From positions 1-64,000 of the forward strand of contig CAMNGC010000009.1 of the NCBI GenBank assembly GCA_946537885.1: a stretch of 64,000 nucleotides of DNA. Reading direction: 5' to 3'. A program made the position numbers and the translations under genes. This document shows, one piece after another, positions 7,601 through 15,942 of the stretch (positions are counted from its first letter, which is position 1; every line of letters begins with the position of its first letter). A model generated the notes under the pieces. That model ran no database searches, had not been told where the DNA came from, and worked only from the letters and a program-made list of their open reading frames with translations. Origin of the DNA: an uncultured Clostridia bacterium (GTDB taxonomy: Bacteria; Bacillota; Clostridia; Saccharofermentanales; Saccharofermentanaceae).

Positions 7601-8551
7601 ATGGCGGAGAAGAAAGCCCCCCGTAATAAGACGATAACGACCTCAGTTGAAGAGGGCAGACTGTTTCTGGAAAGATGTATCCGTATAGAGCAGCCGGTTA
7701 CGGATATAAATACTGTTCTCGATAAGACCGTAATCGGAGACAGCATCGAAGTGATGAATCGTTTGCCGGAGGCATTTGCGGATCTTGTTATAGTCGATCC
7801 GCCATATAATCTCTATAAGGATTTTAACGGCAGCAAGTTTAGTAAAACTGACCCCGGGGAATATGAAGAATATACACGGAAATGGCTTTCGAGCGTAAAG
7901 CCTTTGATCCGTGAGACAGGCAGTATATATGTCTGTTGCGATTGGGAAAGCAGCCTGATAATAGGCCGGGTATTAAGCGAGATGTTTAAGGTGAGAAACA
8001 GGATTACCTGGCAGAGGGAAAAGGGCAGGGGAGCTTCTGCCAATTGGAAGAACGGTATGGAGGATATCTGGTTTGCCACAGTTAGTGACCACTATACATT
8101 TAATCTCGATGATGTAAAGGTCAGGCGTAAGGTGATCGCGCCCTATAAAAGTGACGGCAAGCCGAAGGATTGGAACGAGACGGATGCCGGAAGGTTCAGA
8201 GATACTTGTCCGTCTAATTTCTGGGATGATATAAGCATCCCCTTCTGGTCGATGCCGGAGAATACTGCTCACCCGACACAGAAACCGGAAAAACTTCTGG
8301 CAAAGCTTATCCTGGCGAGTTCCAACAAGGGGGATGTGGTTTTCGATCCCTTCGCAGGCAGCGGAAGTACGCCTGTTACCGCTTATAAGCTCGGGAGACA
8401 CTATCTGGCGGTTGAGATCAATGAACAGTACTGTGTCTGGGGGGAACAGAGATTAGAGATGGCAAGGGATAACAAGACGATCCAGGGCTATGCGGACGGG
8501 GTGTTCTGGGAGAGGAACACTTTTGCAGTTCAAAAGAACGGAGGACAATAA
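7601..8551 (+). CDS. DNA methyltransferase, beta class (DPPY type)
   Basis: A 316-residue S-adenosylmethionine-dependent DNA methyltransferase. The catalytic motif DPPYNLY is at residues 66-72 and the cofactor motif FDPFAGSGST at 248-257, with AHPTQKPEKLL just before it. This order (catalytic motif first, cofactor motif last) defines the beta class of amino-methyltransferases; DPPY favours N6-adenine, although N4-cytosine enzymes share the fold. The target sequence cannot be read. The ATG at 7601 follows an AGGAGA site; a longer frame upstream overlaps the promoter. No restriction endonuclease is adjacent: the next genes are a macro-domain protein (ATG abutting this stop) and a VWA protein. 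It may be an orphan regulatory methylase or part of a new unit. Confidence 0.9.
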   Translation: MAEKKAPRNKTITTSVEEGRLFLERCIRIEQPVTDINTVLDKTVIGDSIEVMNRLPEAFADLVIVDPPYNLYKDFNGSKFSKTDPGEYEEYTRKWLSSVKPLIRETGSIYVCCDWESSLIIGRVLSEMFKVRNRITWQREKGRGASANWKNGMEDIWFATVSDHYTFNLDDVKVRRKVIAPYKSDGKPKDWNETDAGRFRDTCPSNFWDDISIPFWSMPENTAHPTQKPEKLLAKLILASSNKGDVVFDPFAGSGSTPVTAYKLGRHYLAVEINEQYCVWGEQRLEMARDNKTIQGYADGVFWERNTFAVQKNGGQ

Positions 8552-9580
8552 ATGCCGCTTATTATCATAAGACAGGACATAACACGGATGCGGGTGCAGG
8601 CTATCGTTAATGCCGCCAACAGTTCTCTTATGGGAGGCGGTGGTGTGGATGGCGCGATCCATAAGGCGGCAGGTCCGAAGCTTGCCGAGGAATGCAGATC
8701 CCTTAACGGCTGCAGGACCGGTGAAGCAAAGATCACACACGGTTACGATCTGCCGGCCGAATATGTCATTCACACTGTCGGCCCTGTCTGGGAGGGGGGA
8801 GGCAAAAACGAGGCTGAACTCCTGAGAGCCTGTTATATCAATTCTTTGGAGCTGGCGGCAAAGTATGGACTCGAGACCATTGCTTTTCCAGTGATATCTT
8901 CGGGAATCTATCGTTTCCCTGCAGATCAGGCTTTTAATATCGCACAGGAAACCATCACGGAATTTCTTAAGGATCATGAGATGACTGTCTATATTGTTGT
9001 TTTCGGAAAGAATGTCTATACAACGGTATCGGATCGCTATAGTGATATTGAGGAATTTATAGATGACCGCTATGTTGCCGAGCGTGAAGAGGGCGAAGAG
9101 GCAAGAAGATATCGGCTGATGCGGAACGGGCCGCTCCCGGATGCAGCTTCTGCAGCGGGAGAAGCCGTTTATTATAATGCCTGTGATGAGGCTATGCCGC
9201 TCTCTCAGAAATCGTTGGAAGAGGCTTTGGGAGACATCGATGAGAGCTTCACGCAGATGCTTCTTCGTAAGATAGATGAGGCGGGGATGACGGATGTGGC
9301 CTGCTACAAGCGGGCGAATATCGATCGAAAACTTTTTTCGAAGATCCGATCGAATATGAATTATAAACCCTCTAAGACTACGGCGCTTGCATTTGCTGTT
9401 GCATTGAGGCTTGATATTGACGAGACAGAAGAACTGCTTCGTAAGGCCGGCTACGCCATCAGCCACAGCAACAAAGGCGATATAATAGTCGAGTATTTTA
9501 TTCTAAAGGGCATATATGATATCAACGAGATCAACCGAGTTCTCTTCTCCTTTGATCAAGCTATCCTTGGATCCCTGTAA
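8552..9580 (+). CDS. Macro domain protein with HTH-like C-terminal domain
   Basis: A 342-residue protein. Residues 1-165 are a macro domain: [23 protein letters not shown] is the ADP-ribose-binding loop, and [11 protein letters not shown] the second phosphate loop. Macro domains bind or remove ADP-ribose or O-acetyl-ADP-ribose. A linker (~166-225) leads to a ~115-residue C-terminal domain ([27 protein letters not shown]..., [31 protein letters not shown]) that looks like an XRE-type helix-turn-helix module repeated in Firmicutes proteins. The ATG abuts the methyltransferase stop and uses a GGAGGA site inside that gene, so expression is coupled. The substrate (protein, nucleic acid or free ADP-ribose) is unknown. 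Confidence 0.88.
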   Translation: MPLIIIRQDITRMRVQAIVNAANSSLMGGGGVDGAIHKAAGPKLAEECRSLNGCRTGEAKITHGYDLPAEYVIHTVGPVWEGGGKNEAELLRACYINSLELAAKYGLETIAFPVISSGIYRFPADQAFNIAQETITEFLKDHEMTVYIVVFGKNVYTTVSDRYSDIEEFIDDRYVAEREEGEEARRYRLMRNGPLPDAASAAGEAVYYNACDEAMPLSQKSLEEALGDIDESFTQMLLRKIDEAGMTDVACYKRANIDRKLFSKIRSNMNYKPSKTTALAFAVALRLDIDETEELLRKAGYAISHSNKGDIIVEYFILKGIYDINEINRVLFSFDQAILGSL

Positions 9581-9679
9581 GCCATAGTGGCACTATTTCA
9601 AATGTCGCATGCCAAGCGACCACTTCCTTGTTGATCTCCTGTAAGATCAGGTCAAGAAACAACAAAGGAGGACAAAGAT

Positions 9680-10324
9680 ATGGCTAACAATATTACTGAA
9701 ATGGTTTTTATCCTTGACAGGAGTGGGTCTATGAACCCTTTGACGGATGACACCATCGGCGGCTTTAATTCCATGATCGCAAAGCAGAAGGACGAGAAGG
9801 GCGAGGCCAAGGTTACAACGGTAATGTTTAACAATTATTCCGAGACTGTCCACGACCGCATTGACATTCATGATGTACCGGAGCTTACACGCAAGACATA
9901 TTGCCCCGGCGGTTCAACTGCTCTGATCGACGCTATCGGCGGGACTATCGATCACATCTCCAAGATCCACAAGTATATAAGGCCCGAGGATGTTCCTGAG
10001 CACACTATCGTGGTAATTACTACAGACGGTTGTGAGAATTCCAGCCATAAGTACAGCGCATCTGATGTTCGTAAGACTATCGAGGAAAGGCAGAAAGAAG
10101 GCTGGGAGTTCATTTTCCTGGGAGCGAACATTGATTCCGTGGAGACAGCGGGCCGGCTTGGGATCCATGAGGAGATGGCTGTAAACTACCGCTGCGATAC
10201 AGTCGGAACACGTATAAATTACGAGTGCATCAATGAAGCTCTCCGTAATGTTCGAAGCTCCGGTAAGGCCGGAAGGGAGTGGAGAGATAAGATCGATAAG
10301 GATTATGGATCCGGGAGAAAGTGA
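9680..10324 (+). CDS. VWA domain-containing protein (TerY-like)
   Basis: A 214-residue protein that is almost entirely a von Willebrand factor A domain. The metal-ion-dependent adhesion site is intact: DRSGS (residues 13-17), a Thr in GGSTALIDAI (about 76-85) and an Asp in ITTDG. It has no signal peptide or membrane segment, so it is cytosolic, like TerY-type VWA proteins that accompany stress and phage-resistance loci. The AAAGGAGG ribosome site lies 7-8 bases upstream. It follows the macro-domain gene after 99 bases that contain short inverted repeats but no clear terminator, so it may belong to the same transcription unit. Confidence 0.87.
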   Translation: MANNITEMVFILDRSGSMNPLTDDTIGGFNSMIAKQKDEKGEAKVTTVMFNNYSETVHDRIDIHDVPELTRKTYCPGGSTALIDAIGGTIDHISKIHKYIRPEDVPEHTIVVITTDGCENSSHKYSASDVRKTIEERQKEGWEFIFLGANIDSVETAGRLGIHEEMAVNYRCDTVGTRINYECINEALRNVRSSGKAGREWRDKIDKDYGSGRK

Positions 10325-10335
10325 GAGGCGTTTTT

Positions 10336-10381
10336 ACCTCGAGTGTTAACCCAATACGGGTTAACAGAGAGGTTAATCCAG
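10336..10381. repeat. Dispersed palindromic repeat, copy 1
   Basis: TACCTCGAGTGTTAACCC, AATAC, GGGTTAAC, then AGAGAGGTTAATCC. The core GTTAACCC/GGGTTAAC is a perfect 8-bp inverted repeat, with a third GGTTAA downstream. A closely similar block occurs at 39080-39125. It lies between the VWA gene stop and the tRNA-Ala terminator. Confidence 0.65.
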
Positions 10382-10395
10382 AGCCGTTATCAGAC

Positions 10396-10428
10396 AAAAA
10401 CAGAGCCGCCTCGTACGAGACGGCTCTT
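10396..10428 (-). terminator. Intrinsic terminator of tRNA-Ala (minus strand)
   Basis: On the minus strand AGAGCCG (10427-10421) and CGGCTCT (10408-10402) pair, with an inner CTCG/CGAG extension, followed by GTTTTTG (A run at 10396-10400 on the plus strand). It lies just downstream of tRNA-Ala. Confidence 0.85.
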
Positions 10429-10431
10429 ACT

Positions 10432-10507
10432 TGGTGGAGCATAGGGGACTTGAACCCCTGACCCCCACACTGCCAGTGTGATGCGCTCCCAGCTGCGCTA
10501 ATGCCCC
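10432..10507 (-). tRNA. tRNA-Ala (anticodon GGC)
   Basis: A 76-base tRNA on the minus strand with encoded CCA (10432-10434). The acceptor stem pairs GGGGCAT (5' end at 10507) with ATGCTCC. The D arm reads TAGCGCAGCTGGGAGCGC, as usual for tRNA-Ala. The anticodon stem TCACA/TGTGG encloses CTGGCAG, giving anticodon GGC. The T arm GGGGTTCAAGTCCCC is complete. Confidence 0.95.
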
Positions 10508-10590
10508 TTAAGCAAGGGAATTATACCATCAGTTGCTTATGTCGGCAAGTAGCTTTTGCCAAAGGATGCAGAATGGGGGCGGATCATTTC

Positions 10591-11121
10591 TCAAAGGATC
10601 GCGTCCTTGATCTTCCGGAAAATAGAAGTGCCCTTTAGTGATTTTTTCTCTTCTTCGTCCCCGATAAATGAGCCGAGAAGAGACATTATGTCAATATCGT
10701 CACCCTTATCGAGCGCGGAGTTCTTGGCTCCCGCTACAGTGCTCATAAGGGCGGGGGCGATGTTGCTCAAAAGACTGCCGGACTGGGCCAGATCGAGGCC
10801 TGTCTCACTGGCGATGGCAGAAATGAAGTCGTTCTTGCCTCCGCCTAAGATATGACCGATGATCTTGCCGCCGTCAATCTCGTCGGCGTCTTCGATCTGC
10901 TTATCAAGTGAATCAGTGTTCTTGTGCTGATCCAGAGCCCCCATAAGGGATTTGGCTCCGTCATCGGATGAAGCATTCTTCTTCATTGATTTGAGAAGTT
11001 CCGGTACCGCCGATTCGACCGCTTTGGTGACTTGTTCGCTGCTGCCGCCGGTCTTACCGACAAGGGCGCTGACGGAAGAATCTGATGTTAAGTTCTGCAT
11101 GAGAGATTTTACGAGATCCAT
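10591..11121 (-). CDS. DUF937 domain-containing protein
   Basis: A 176-residue cytosolic protein, rich in Ser, Gly and Asp. The pattern fits DUF937: repeated helical segments such as LVKSLMQNLTSDSSVSALVGKTG, AVESAVPELLKSMKKNASSDDGAKSLMGAL, IIGHILGGGKNDFISAIASETGLD and LLSNIAPALMSTVAGA. This domain is homologous to bacterial YidB-like proteins; no reaction is known. The start at 11121 was chosen for the AAAGGAG ribosome site just upstream; an upstream in-frame extension lacks one. It lies next to tRNA-Ala and is read towards it. Confidence 0.85.
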   Translation of the reverse strand: MDLVKSLMQNLTSDSSVSALVGKTGGSSEQVTKAVESAVPELLKSMKKNASSDDGAKSLMGALDQHKNTDSLDKQIEDADEIDGGKIIGHILGGGKNDFISAIASETGLDLAQSGSLLSNIAPALMSTVAGAKNSALDKGDDIDIMSLLGSFIGDEEEKKSLKGTSIFRKIKDAIL

Positions 11122-11306
11122 ATGGGTGGTCTCCTTTCGCTGTGATAGGTTGATTTTATCATAATTAAGACCTTCACTGAATGATCTGGTGATGATCGGC
11201 ATCCGGCACGATTTGGGGCGACTTTGCTGTCTCCCGAACTTGTCCGTAGGTTTGGGGATGGAGACAAATTAAGTCTTTACAAGGGACAGATCAGAAATCT
11301 GCGCAT

Positions 11307-11336
11307 CGAAAACCCGCGGCCACATGACCGTGGGTC
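11307..11336 (-). terminator. Probable terminator of ddh
   Basis: On the minus strand ACCCACGG (11335-11328) pairs with CCGCGGGT (11319-11312), one mismatch, followed by TTTTC. It is 25 bases beyond the ddh stop. The rest of the 11122-11306 gap shows no convincing gene or motif. Confidence 0.6.
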
Positions 11337-11360
11337 CCGTTAACTTCAAGAATCGTTTTA

Positions 11361-12347
11361 TCAGAGAAGTTTTGCTCTGAGTTCGTCTCCGGAAAGAGGG
11401 CTCAGAAGTGCAGGAGCGATATCGAAAACGGTCTTACAGCCGTAGTCTCCCTTTGTTGACAGTCTGTAAACCGCTCTTGCATAGGCGATAAGGACGCTTG
11501 CCGTGAACTCGGGGTTGGAGTCGAGCTTCAGGGAATATTCGATAATATGCTTATGCTCGTTGTTAAATCCGGTAACACCGGAACGGAACACGAATCCGCC
11601 GTGGTTCATGCCGGAATGGTTAGCCGTGAACTCTTCCTCGCTGATGAAGTGAACTGTCGTGTCATAGTCAGCGAAGTAGTTGGGCATCTCCTTGATGGTC
11701 TTCTCGATAAGAGCCTTGTCAGCGCCTTCTTCAGCAACGACATAGCATTCTCTTGTGTGCTTCTGACGTGTTGTCAGCTCGGGTGCTTCACCGGAACGTA
11801 CTGCCTCGAGGGCTGCGTCAACGGGGATAGTGTACTGCTTGCCGTTCTTAACTCCGGGGATCCTTCTGATAGCATCGGAGTGTCCCTGGCTTACGCCCTT
11901 GCCCCAGAAAGTGTAATCCTTACCCTCGGAGAGGATGCAATTGGCGTACAGTCTGTTGAGAGAGAACATACCCGGATCCCAGCCGCAGGAGATAAGAGCG
12001 ACTTTGTTTGCCTTGAGGGCGGCCTCATTAACTGCTGCATAATGCTCAGGGATCTTCGCATGTGTATCGAAAGAATCGATTACATTATATAAGGAAGCGT
12101 ACTCCTTGGTCTGGCGGGGCAGGTCTGTAGCAGATCCTCCGCAGATGATCATTACATCGAAATCATTTGTCATGGAAGGCAGGTCATTTGTCGAATAAAC
12201 CTTTACGCCGTCTGTCTTCGTTGTAACAGTGGCAGGGTCACGACGTGTAAAGATGCCCTTAAGCTCCATGTCGTTGTTCTTTCTGATCTCGCTCTCTACA
12301 CCTTTGGCGAGATTACCATATCCAATAATACCGACTCTGATGGCCAT
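11361..12347 (-). CDS. ddh: meso-Diaminopimelate D-dehydrogenase
   Basis: A 328-residue NADP-dependent dehydrogenase (EC 1.4.1.16), making meso-2,6-diaminopimelate from tetrahydrodipicolinate, ammonia and NADPH in one step of lysine and peptidoglycan synthesis. The N-terminal cofactor loop is GIIGYGNLAKG (about residues 6-16). Family-typical blocks include CGGSATDLPRQTKEYASLYNVIDSFDTH, SCGWDPGMFSLNRLYANCIL, GVSQGHSDAIRRIPGVK and the C-terminal GFNNEHKHIIEYSLKLDSNPEFTASVL. Length matches known Ddh proteins (~320-330). The ATG at 12347 has an AGGAGG site 8 bases upstream; longer readings are not supported. A TTTACC-17-TATAAT promoter lies upstream, divergent from bioY. Confidence 0.95.
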   Translation of the reverse strand: MAIRVGIIGYGNLAKGVESEIRKNNDMELKGIFTRRDPATVTTKTDGVKVYSTNDLPSMTNDFDVMIICGGSATDLPRQTKEYASLYNVIDSFDTHAKIPEHYAAVNEAALKANKVALISCGWDPGMFSLNRLYANCILSEGKDYTFWGKGVSQGHSDAIRRIPGVKNGKQYTIPVDAALEAVRSGEAPELTTRQKHTRECYVVAEEGADKALIEKTIKEMPNYFADYDTTVHFISEEEFTANHSGMNHGGFVFRSGVTGFNNEHKHIIEYSLKLDSNPEFTASVLIAYARAVYRLSTKGDYGCKTVFDIAPALLSPLSGDELRAKLL

Positions 12348-12378
12348 ATATTTGTCCTCCTGTATTTTTATGCTAGAA

Positions 12379-12407
12379 ATTATACACTTTGAAATTTCTA
12401 AGGTAAA
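12379..12407 (-). promoter_or_regulatory. ddh promoter
   Basis: Minus-strand TTTACC (12402-12407) and perfect TATAAT (12379-12384), 17-base spacer, about 30 bases before the ddh ATG. Confidence 0.75.
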
Positions 12408-12414
12408 GATATTC

Positions 12415-12447
12415 ATTGTAAAGGTATATGCGAACAGACTTGACAAT
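12415..12447 (+). promoter_or_regulatory. BirA-like biotin operator upstream of bioY
   Basis: ATTGTAAAG (12415-12423) and CTTGACAAT (12439-12447) form an inverted repeat, one mismatch per 9-base arm, separated by exactly 15 bases. This resembles the bipartite BirA operator (TTGTAAACC-N15/16-GGTTTACAA). The right arm contains the -35 box of the bioY promoter. Assignment is inferred from site shape, spacing and the biotin transporter gene downstream. Confidence 0.6.
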
Positions 12448-12468
12448 ACTGGGCGCGAAGGGTATGGT
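12440..12468 (+). promoter_or_regulatory. bioY promoter
   Basis: Consensus TTGACA (12440-12445), 17-base spacer, TATGGT (12463-12468). The ATG at 12504 is preceded by a GGAGG site. The -35 lies inside the right arm of the BirA-like palindrome. Confidence 0.7.
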
Positions 12469-12503
12469 TATAAGCGGAAGCATTGAGTTTTCGGAGGTTG
12501 TTT

Positions 12504-13094
12504 ATGGATTCGAATAAGAAGTTTTTTTCGACATATAATATGGCAGTTATTGCCATGGGAGCGGTAATTATTACAATTTGCTCTTGGTTATCTTTCAATT
12601 TTGGCGAGGTTCCTTTCACCTTGCAGACTTTCGCGATCTTTGCGATCCTGATGCTCTTAGGCGGTAAGAGGGGAACAGTGGCTATCATTGTATATCTCCT
12701 TATGGGCCTGGTCGGACTTCCTGTATTCGCGGGATTTAAGGGGGGAGCTCAGTCGCTTGTGGGTCCCACGGGTGGCTTTCTTGTCGGGTTCATTGCCGTC
12801 GGGATCCTTTATTGGCTGCTGGCGGATGTCCTCCTTACCAAGCTGAAAGAAGCTTTTCCCGACAAGAGAGCTGTCCGTATGATCATGAGCTTTATCATCT
12901 GCGTTATCTGTCTTGCTCTTCTTTATGTCTTCGGGACTGTCTGGTTCGTTCAGATCTATACGAGCGACAGCGGCAAAGCCAGCTATGCTACGGCCCTTTC
13001 ATGGTGTGTAACTCCCTTTATTATCCCCGATCTGGTGAAAACGGCGCTTGCGGTAATTGTTGCAGACAGGACATCTTTTGCTATAAAAAAATAA
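12504..13094 (+). CDS. bioY: BioY, substrate-binding membrane component of ECF biotin transporter
   Basis: A 196-residue integral membrane protein with six predicted helices. The family motif blocks are present: FNFGEVPFTLQTFAIF near the N-terminus, LLMGLVGLPVFAGFKGGAQSLVGPTGGFLVGF in the middle, and FIIPDLVKTALAVIVA at the C-terminus. BioY binds biotin and works with the EcfT/EcfA1A2 module, none of which is in the window, so it probably uses a shared energising module encoded elsewhere. The ATG at 12504 follows GGAGG by 6-7 bases. A biotin-repressor-like operator overlaps its promoter. Confidence 0.93.
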   Translation: MDSNKKFFSTYNMAVIAMGAVIITICSWLSFNFGEVPFTLQTFAIFAILMLLGGKRGTVAIIVYLLMGLVGLPVFAGFKGGAQSLVGPTGGFLVGFIAVGILYWLLADVLLTKLKEAFPDKRAVRMIMSFIICVICLALLYVFGTVWFVQIYTSDSGKASYATALSWCVTPFIIPDLVKTALAVIVADRTSFAIKK

Positions 13095-13163
13095 TATGTA
13101 AGTCCGTTAAAGTCTTTCTCGAAAATGTGGTAAACTGTACGCATATTGTTTTGCGGGGCACAT

Positions 13164-15146
13164 ATGAAACTGACTTTGACGAAGACGAGAGGTAATATTA
13201 TCTTTCTTATCTTGATGCTCGCAGCTACTATCTTCGGGACAGTTGCTGCGACATCTTTCTTTGTGCCCTGTGCAATTTGGTTCATCATATTATTCATTTT
13301 GTGCCTGCCTTCCTATGAGATAAAGGGAGGAGCGGCTTTATCTTTGGATCTGATCTTGCCCTTATTCGGCGGCGTTTTTACGATTTACTTTGCTCACCTG
13401 ATCAACATAGCCGGACATGATTTCTTCGAAGGGGAGGATTCGCTTCTGAGATATATAGGTCACGGGAGTACGGAGCCCTATGTGACCTTGTTTCCGATGG
13501 TGATCTTCTTTTATTTCTTCTTTAGGATCTTTGCCATTCCCCGTAAGTTCAGCGCGGCTTTAATGCCCCTTATCCCTTTGCTGTTTGCTCTTGTAGATTA
13601 TTATGTTTACTCCTTCAGAGGTCAGGAATTCATGGCGGCGGATATCACCGGCACGGGAACGGCAATGAATGTTGCTTCAAATTATGAGTTTGATCTCTAT
13701 AAGCCTTTTGCTTTCCTGATCCTTCCTTATATTATGTACATATGCGTGTGCTTGAGGATAAAGACCGATAAGAGCACATCTCCCTGGTATCTTAAGACTG
13801 CGGCAAATCTCGCATTGAGCGCCATGATAGCGACTGCCTTTGTCGGTTCCTTCGAAAATTACTACACTCGTCATCAGATCTTTTCATGGGGAGATGAAGG
13901 ATCACGCTTTAATGGATTTCTCCTGAATTTTACGATGTCCGTCAGGATATTGATCCCCGAGGAACCGGAAGGCTATCTGGGAGCATCCTACTACGATGAT
14001 TATATATGTTACGAGGAGGATTCCGGGCTGGACGATGCAAACATCATCGTTATCATGAACGAGTCTTATTGTGACCCCGATTTCTTTTTCGATAATATGA
14101 CCTCTGACCCTGATCCTTTCTGGGATGAACTTACGGAAGATCCTAACTGTATCTCGGGTATTGCTCTGTCGTCTGTTTACGGCGGAAGGACTCCAAACTC
14201 CGAGTTCGAGATGCTCACGGGAATAACCACGGGCTATCTGCCGGCTGCGTCCATCCCTTATTCCATGTATGTAGACGGGGATATGCCCTCGGTTCCTAAT
14301 TATCTTCGTAATCTCGGTTACTATACGACGGCTATGCACCCCTACCTGTCGAGCGGTTGGAACAGAACTTCGGTATATCCCAGGCTCGGCTTTGAGAAGA
14401 TGATGTTTTTGGATGACTTTGATTATGATGATTCGGATAAGCTGCGTGACTATCTGTCGGATATGTGCGCCTATAAGAATCTTATTGCTCAGCTGGAGGA
14501 AGCTCCTGAGGGACAGAAAACATTCACTTTCCTGGTAACTATGCAGAATCATGGCGGATATACTACAGAATACGATAATTTCGATGTTAAGACATATGTT
14601 GATGATATCGACGACGGATGGGAGTTTCCTGTAAATAATTATGTTTCTCTGGTAGCTGAGAGTGATAAAGCTCTGGAAATGCTGGTGGATTATTTAAGAG
14701 ATCAGGATGAGGATTATGTTTTGCTTGTTTTCGGCGATCATCAGCCGGCCATTGATCATATGGGGACAAATATGGGACCCGGCGGAGATGCCTGGTGGGT
14801 GCCTTATCTGATCTGGACCAATTATGACATGCCGGATCTTATCCGTGATGAGGATCGGGACCTTAGGGAGATGACATCGTTTAACTATTTCGCGATCGAT
14901 CTGCTCAGAGCGGCAAATGTAAAAGTGCCCGCGTATTTCGAGTATATTAATGATATAAGACGAGTGTTACCCGCCATCAACGCGGCAGGCTATTTTTCCG
15001 CTGCCGCCGGACGCTTTATGCCTCTTGAGACTTCGGTTACGGATGGAGATCATGACGCATTGATGGACTACAGATATCTTCAGTACAATATTATTTTCGA
15101 TGACGGAGTCAACGCTCTTACCAGCGAGATGCTGCCTGAGAGATAA
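13164..15146 (+). CDS. LTA synthase family membrane sulfatase-like protein
   Basis: A 660-residue protein of the lipoteichoic acid synthase / phosphoglycerol transferase family. About five N-terminal membrane helices (residues ~10-230) precede an extracellular alkaline-phosphatase-fold domain. Catalytic elements are visible: E300 in NIIVIMNES, the Thr nucleophile T343 in GGRTPNSEFEMLTG, and the metal-binding FGDHQP further on. The E-to-T distance (43) is close to that in LtaS (45). It likely adds glycerol-phosphate units to a surface glycolipid or polymer. The ATG at 13164 was chosen over an upstream TTG; the ribosome site is weak (GCGGGG). The exact acceptor is not known. Confidence 0.88.
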   Translation: MKLTLTKTRGNIIFLILMLAATIFGTVAATSFFVPCAIWFIILFILCLPSYEIKGGAALSLDLILPLFGGVFTIYFAHLINIAGHDFFEGEDSLLRYIGHGSTEPYVTLFPMVIFFYFFFRIFAIPRKFSAALMPLIPLLFALVDYYVYSFRGQEFMAADITGTGTAMNVASNYEFDLYKPFAFLILPYIMYICVCLRIKTDKSTSPWYLKTAANLALSAMIATAFVGSFENYYTRHQIFSWGDEGSRFNGFLLNFTMSVRILIPEEPEGYLGASYYDDYICYEEDSGLDDANIIVIMNESYCDPDFFFDNMTSDPDPFWDELTEDPNCISGIALSSVYGGRTPNSEFEMLTGITTGYLPAASIPYSMYVDGDMPSVPNYLRNLGYYTTAMHPYLSSGWNRTSVYPRLGFEKMMFLDDFDYDDSDKLRDYLSDMCAYKNLIAQLEEAPEGQKTFTFLVTMQNHGGYTTEYDNFDVKTYVDDIDDGWEFPVNNYVSLVAESDKALEMLVDYLRDQDEDYVLLVFGDHQPAIDHMGTNMGPGGDAWWVPYLIWTNYDMPDLIRDEDRDLREMTSFNYFAIDLLRAANVKVPAYFEYINDIRRVLPAINAAGYFSAAAGRFMPLETSVTDGDHDALMDYRYLQYNIIFDDGVNALTSEMLPER

Positions 15147-15252
15147 ATCCATTGTCAGAATGCACGATTATCTTTGCGACCTTTTGGCATTTTTGAATGC
15201 CGTGATAATGTAAAATAATGTTAACCGATCCCATATTCAGGAGGTGCATAAT

Positions 15253-15861
15253 ATGCCGGCTAAGATCATCACCATAAGCAGACAGTTTGGTAGCGGAGGA
15301 CGCTCGATAGCAAAGGCCGTGGCCGAGAGACTCGGATATGACTACTTTGACAAAGAGATCATCGACAATGTTGCAGTAGAGACCGGTTTCTCGAAGGATT
15401 TTGTTGCAAAGAAGGGTGAGGAAGCTCCCGGTAAGAGCGTATTCTCATATGGATTCGAGACTATGGGTGTTCCCGGAATAATGAACGGTATGACAATGCA
15501 TGATTACCTTTGGACTATCCAGCGTCAGATCATCTGTAAGATAGCTGACAGCGGTAAGCCTTGTGTTATCGTCGGCCGAAGCGCCGATTACATCCTAAGG
15601 GACAGAGAAGGCGTTCTTAATGTCTACATCAGCGCGGATATGGAGTTCCGTAAGGACAGGCTGGTAAGACTCTATGGCGACAGTGAACAGAAGCCCGAGA
15701 AGCGTCTGGCAGACAAAGATAAGAAGCGTGCCGCCAATCATAAGCACTTTACGGATCTTCAGTGGGGATATGCTCCTAACTACGATCTGTGCCTTAATTC
15801 AAGTTCGCTGGGTATCGATACCTGCGTCGATATAATCTGCAGTGTTGCCGCTAAGGATTAA
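15253..15861 (+). CDS. Cytidylate kinase-like family protein
   Basis: A 202-residue P-loop kinase related to cytidylate kinase. The nucleotide loop is ISRQFGSGGRSIAKAVAERL (about residues 6-25), followed by YDYFDKEIIDNVA, CVIVGRSADYIL (the ADP-ribose/nucleotide strand) and VYISADMEFRKDRLVRLYG. This family is widespread in Clostridia next to unrelated genes, and its real substrate is not established; it differs from CMK in lacking the long NMP-binding insertion. The ATG at 15253 follows an AGGAGGT site by 8 bases. It appears monocistronic. Confidence 0.85.
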   Translation: MPAKIITISRQFGSGGRSIAKAVAERLGYDYFDKEIIDNVAVETGFSKDFVAKKGEEAPGKSVFSYGFETMGVPGIMNGMTMHDYLWTIQRQIICKIADSGKPCVIVGRSADYILRDREGVLNVYISADMEFRKDRLVRLYGDSEQKPEKRLADKDKKRAANHKHFTDLQWGYAPNYDLCLNSSSLGIDTCVDIICSVAAKD

Positions 15862-15906
15862 GTGCAAAAAGAGCAAGAACTATTAATGATAGTTAAATAA
15901 AAATTG

Positions 15907-15936
15907 TTGACATAACTGCCGTATCTTCATTAAAAT
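15907..15936 (+). promoter_or_regulatory. Promoter of sodium:solute symporter
   Basis: Perfect TTGACA (15907-15912), 18-base spacer, TAAAAT (15931-15936, 5 of 6). The predicted start is near 15943, at the first base of the leader's base-pairing segment. Confidence 0.8.
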
Positions 15937-15942
15937 TATGCA

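Noticed and set aside
8453..9466. Long minus-strand frame opposite the macro-domain gene
   Set aside because: A 337-codon open frame, but it mirrors the macro gene codon positions, is rich in Arg, His and Cys and has no ribosome site.
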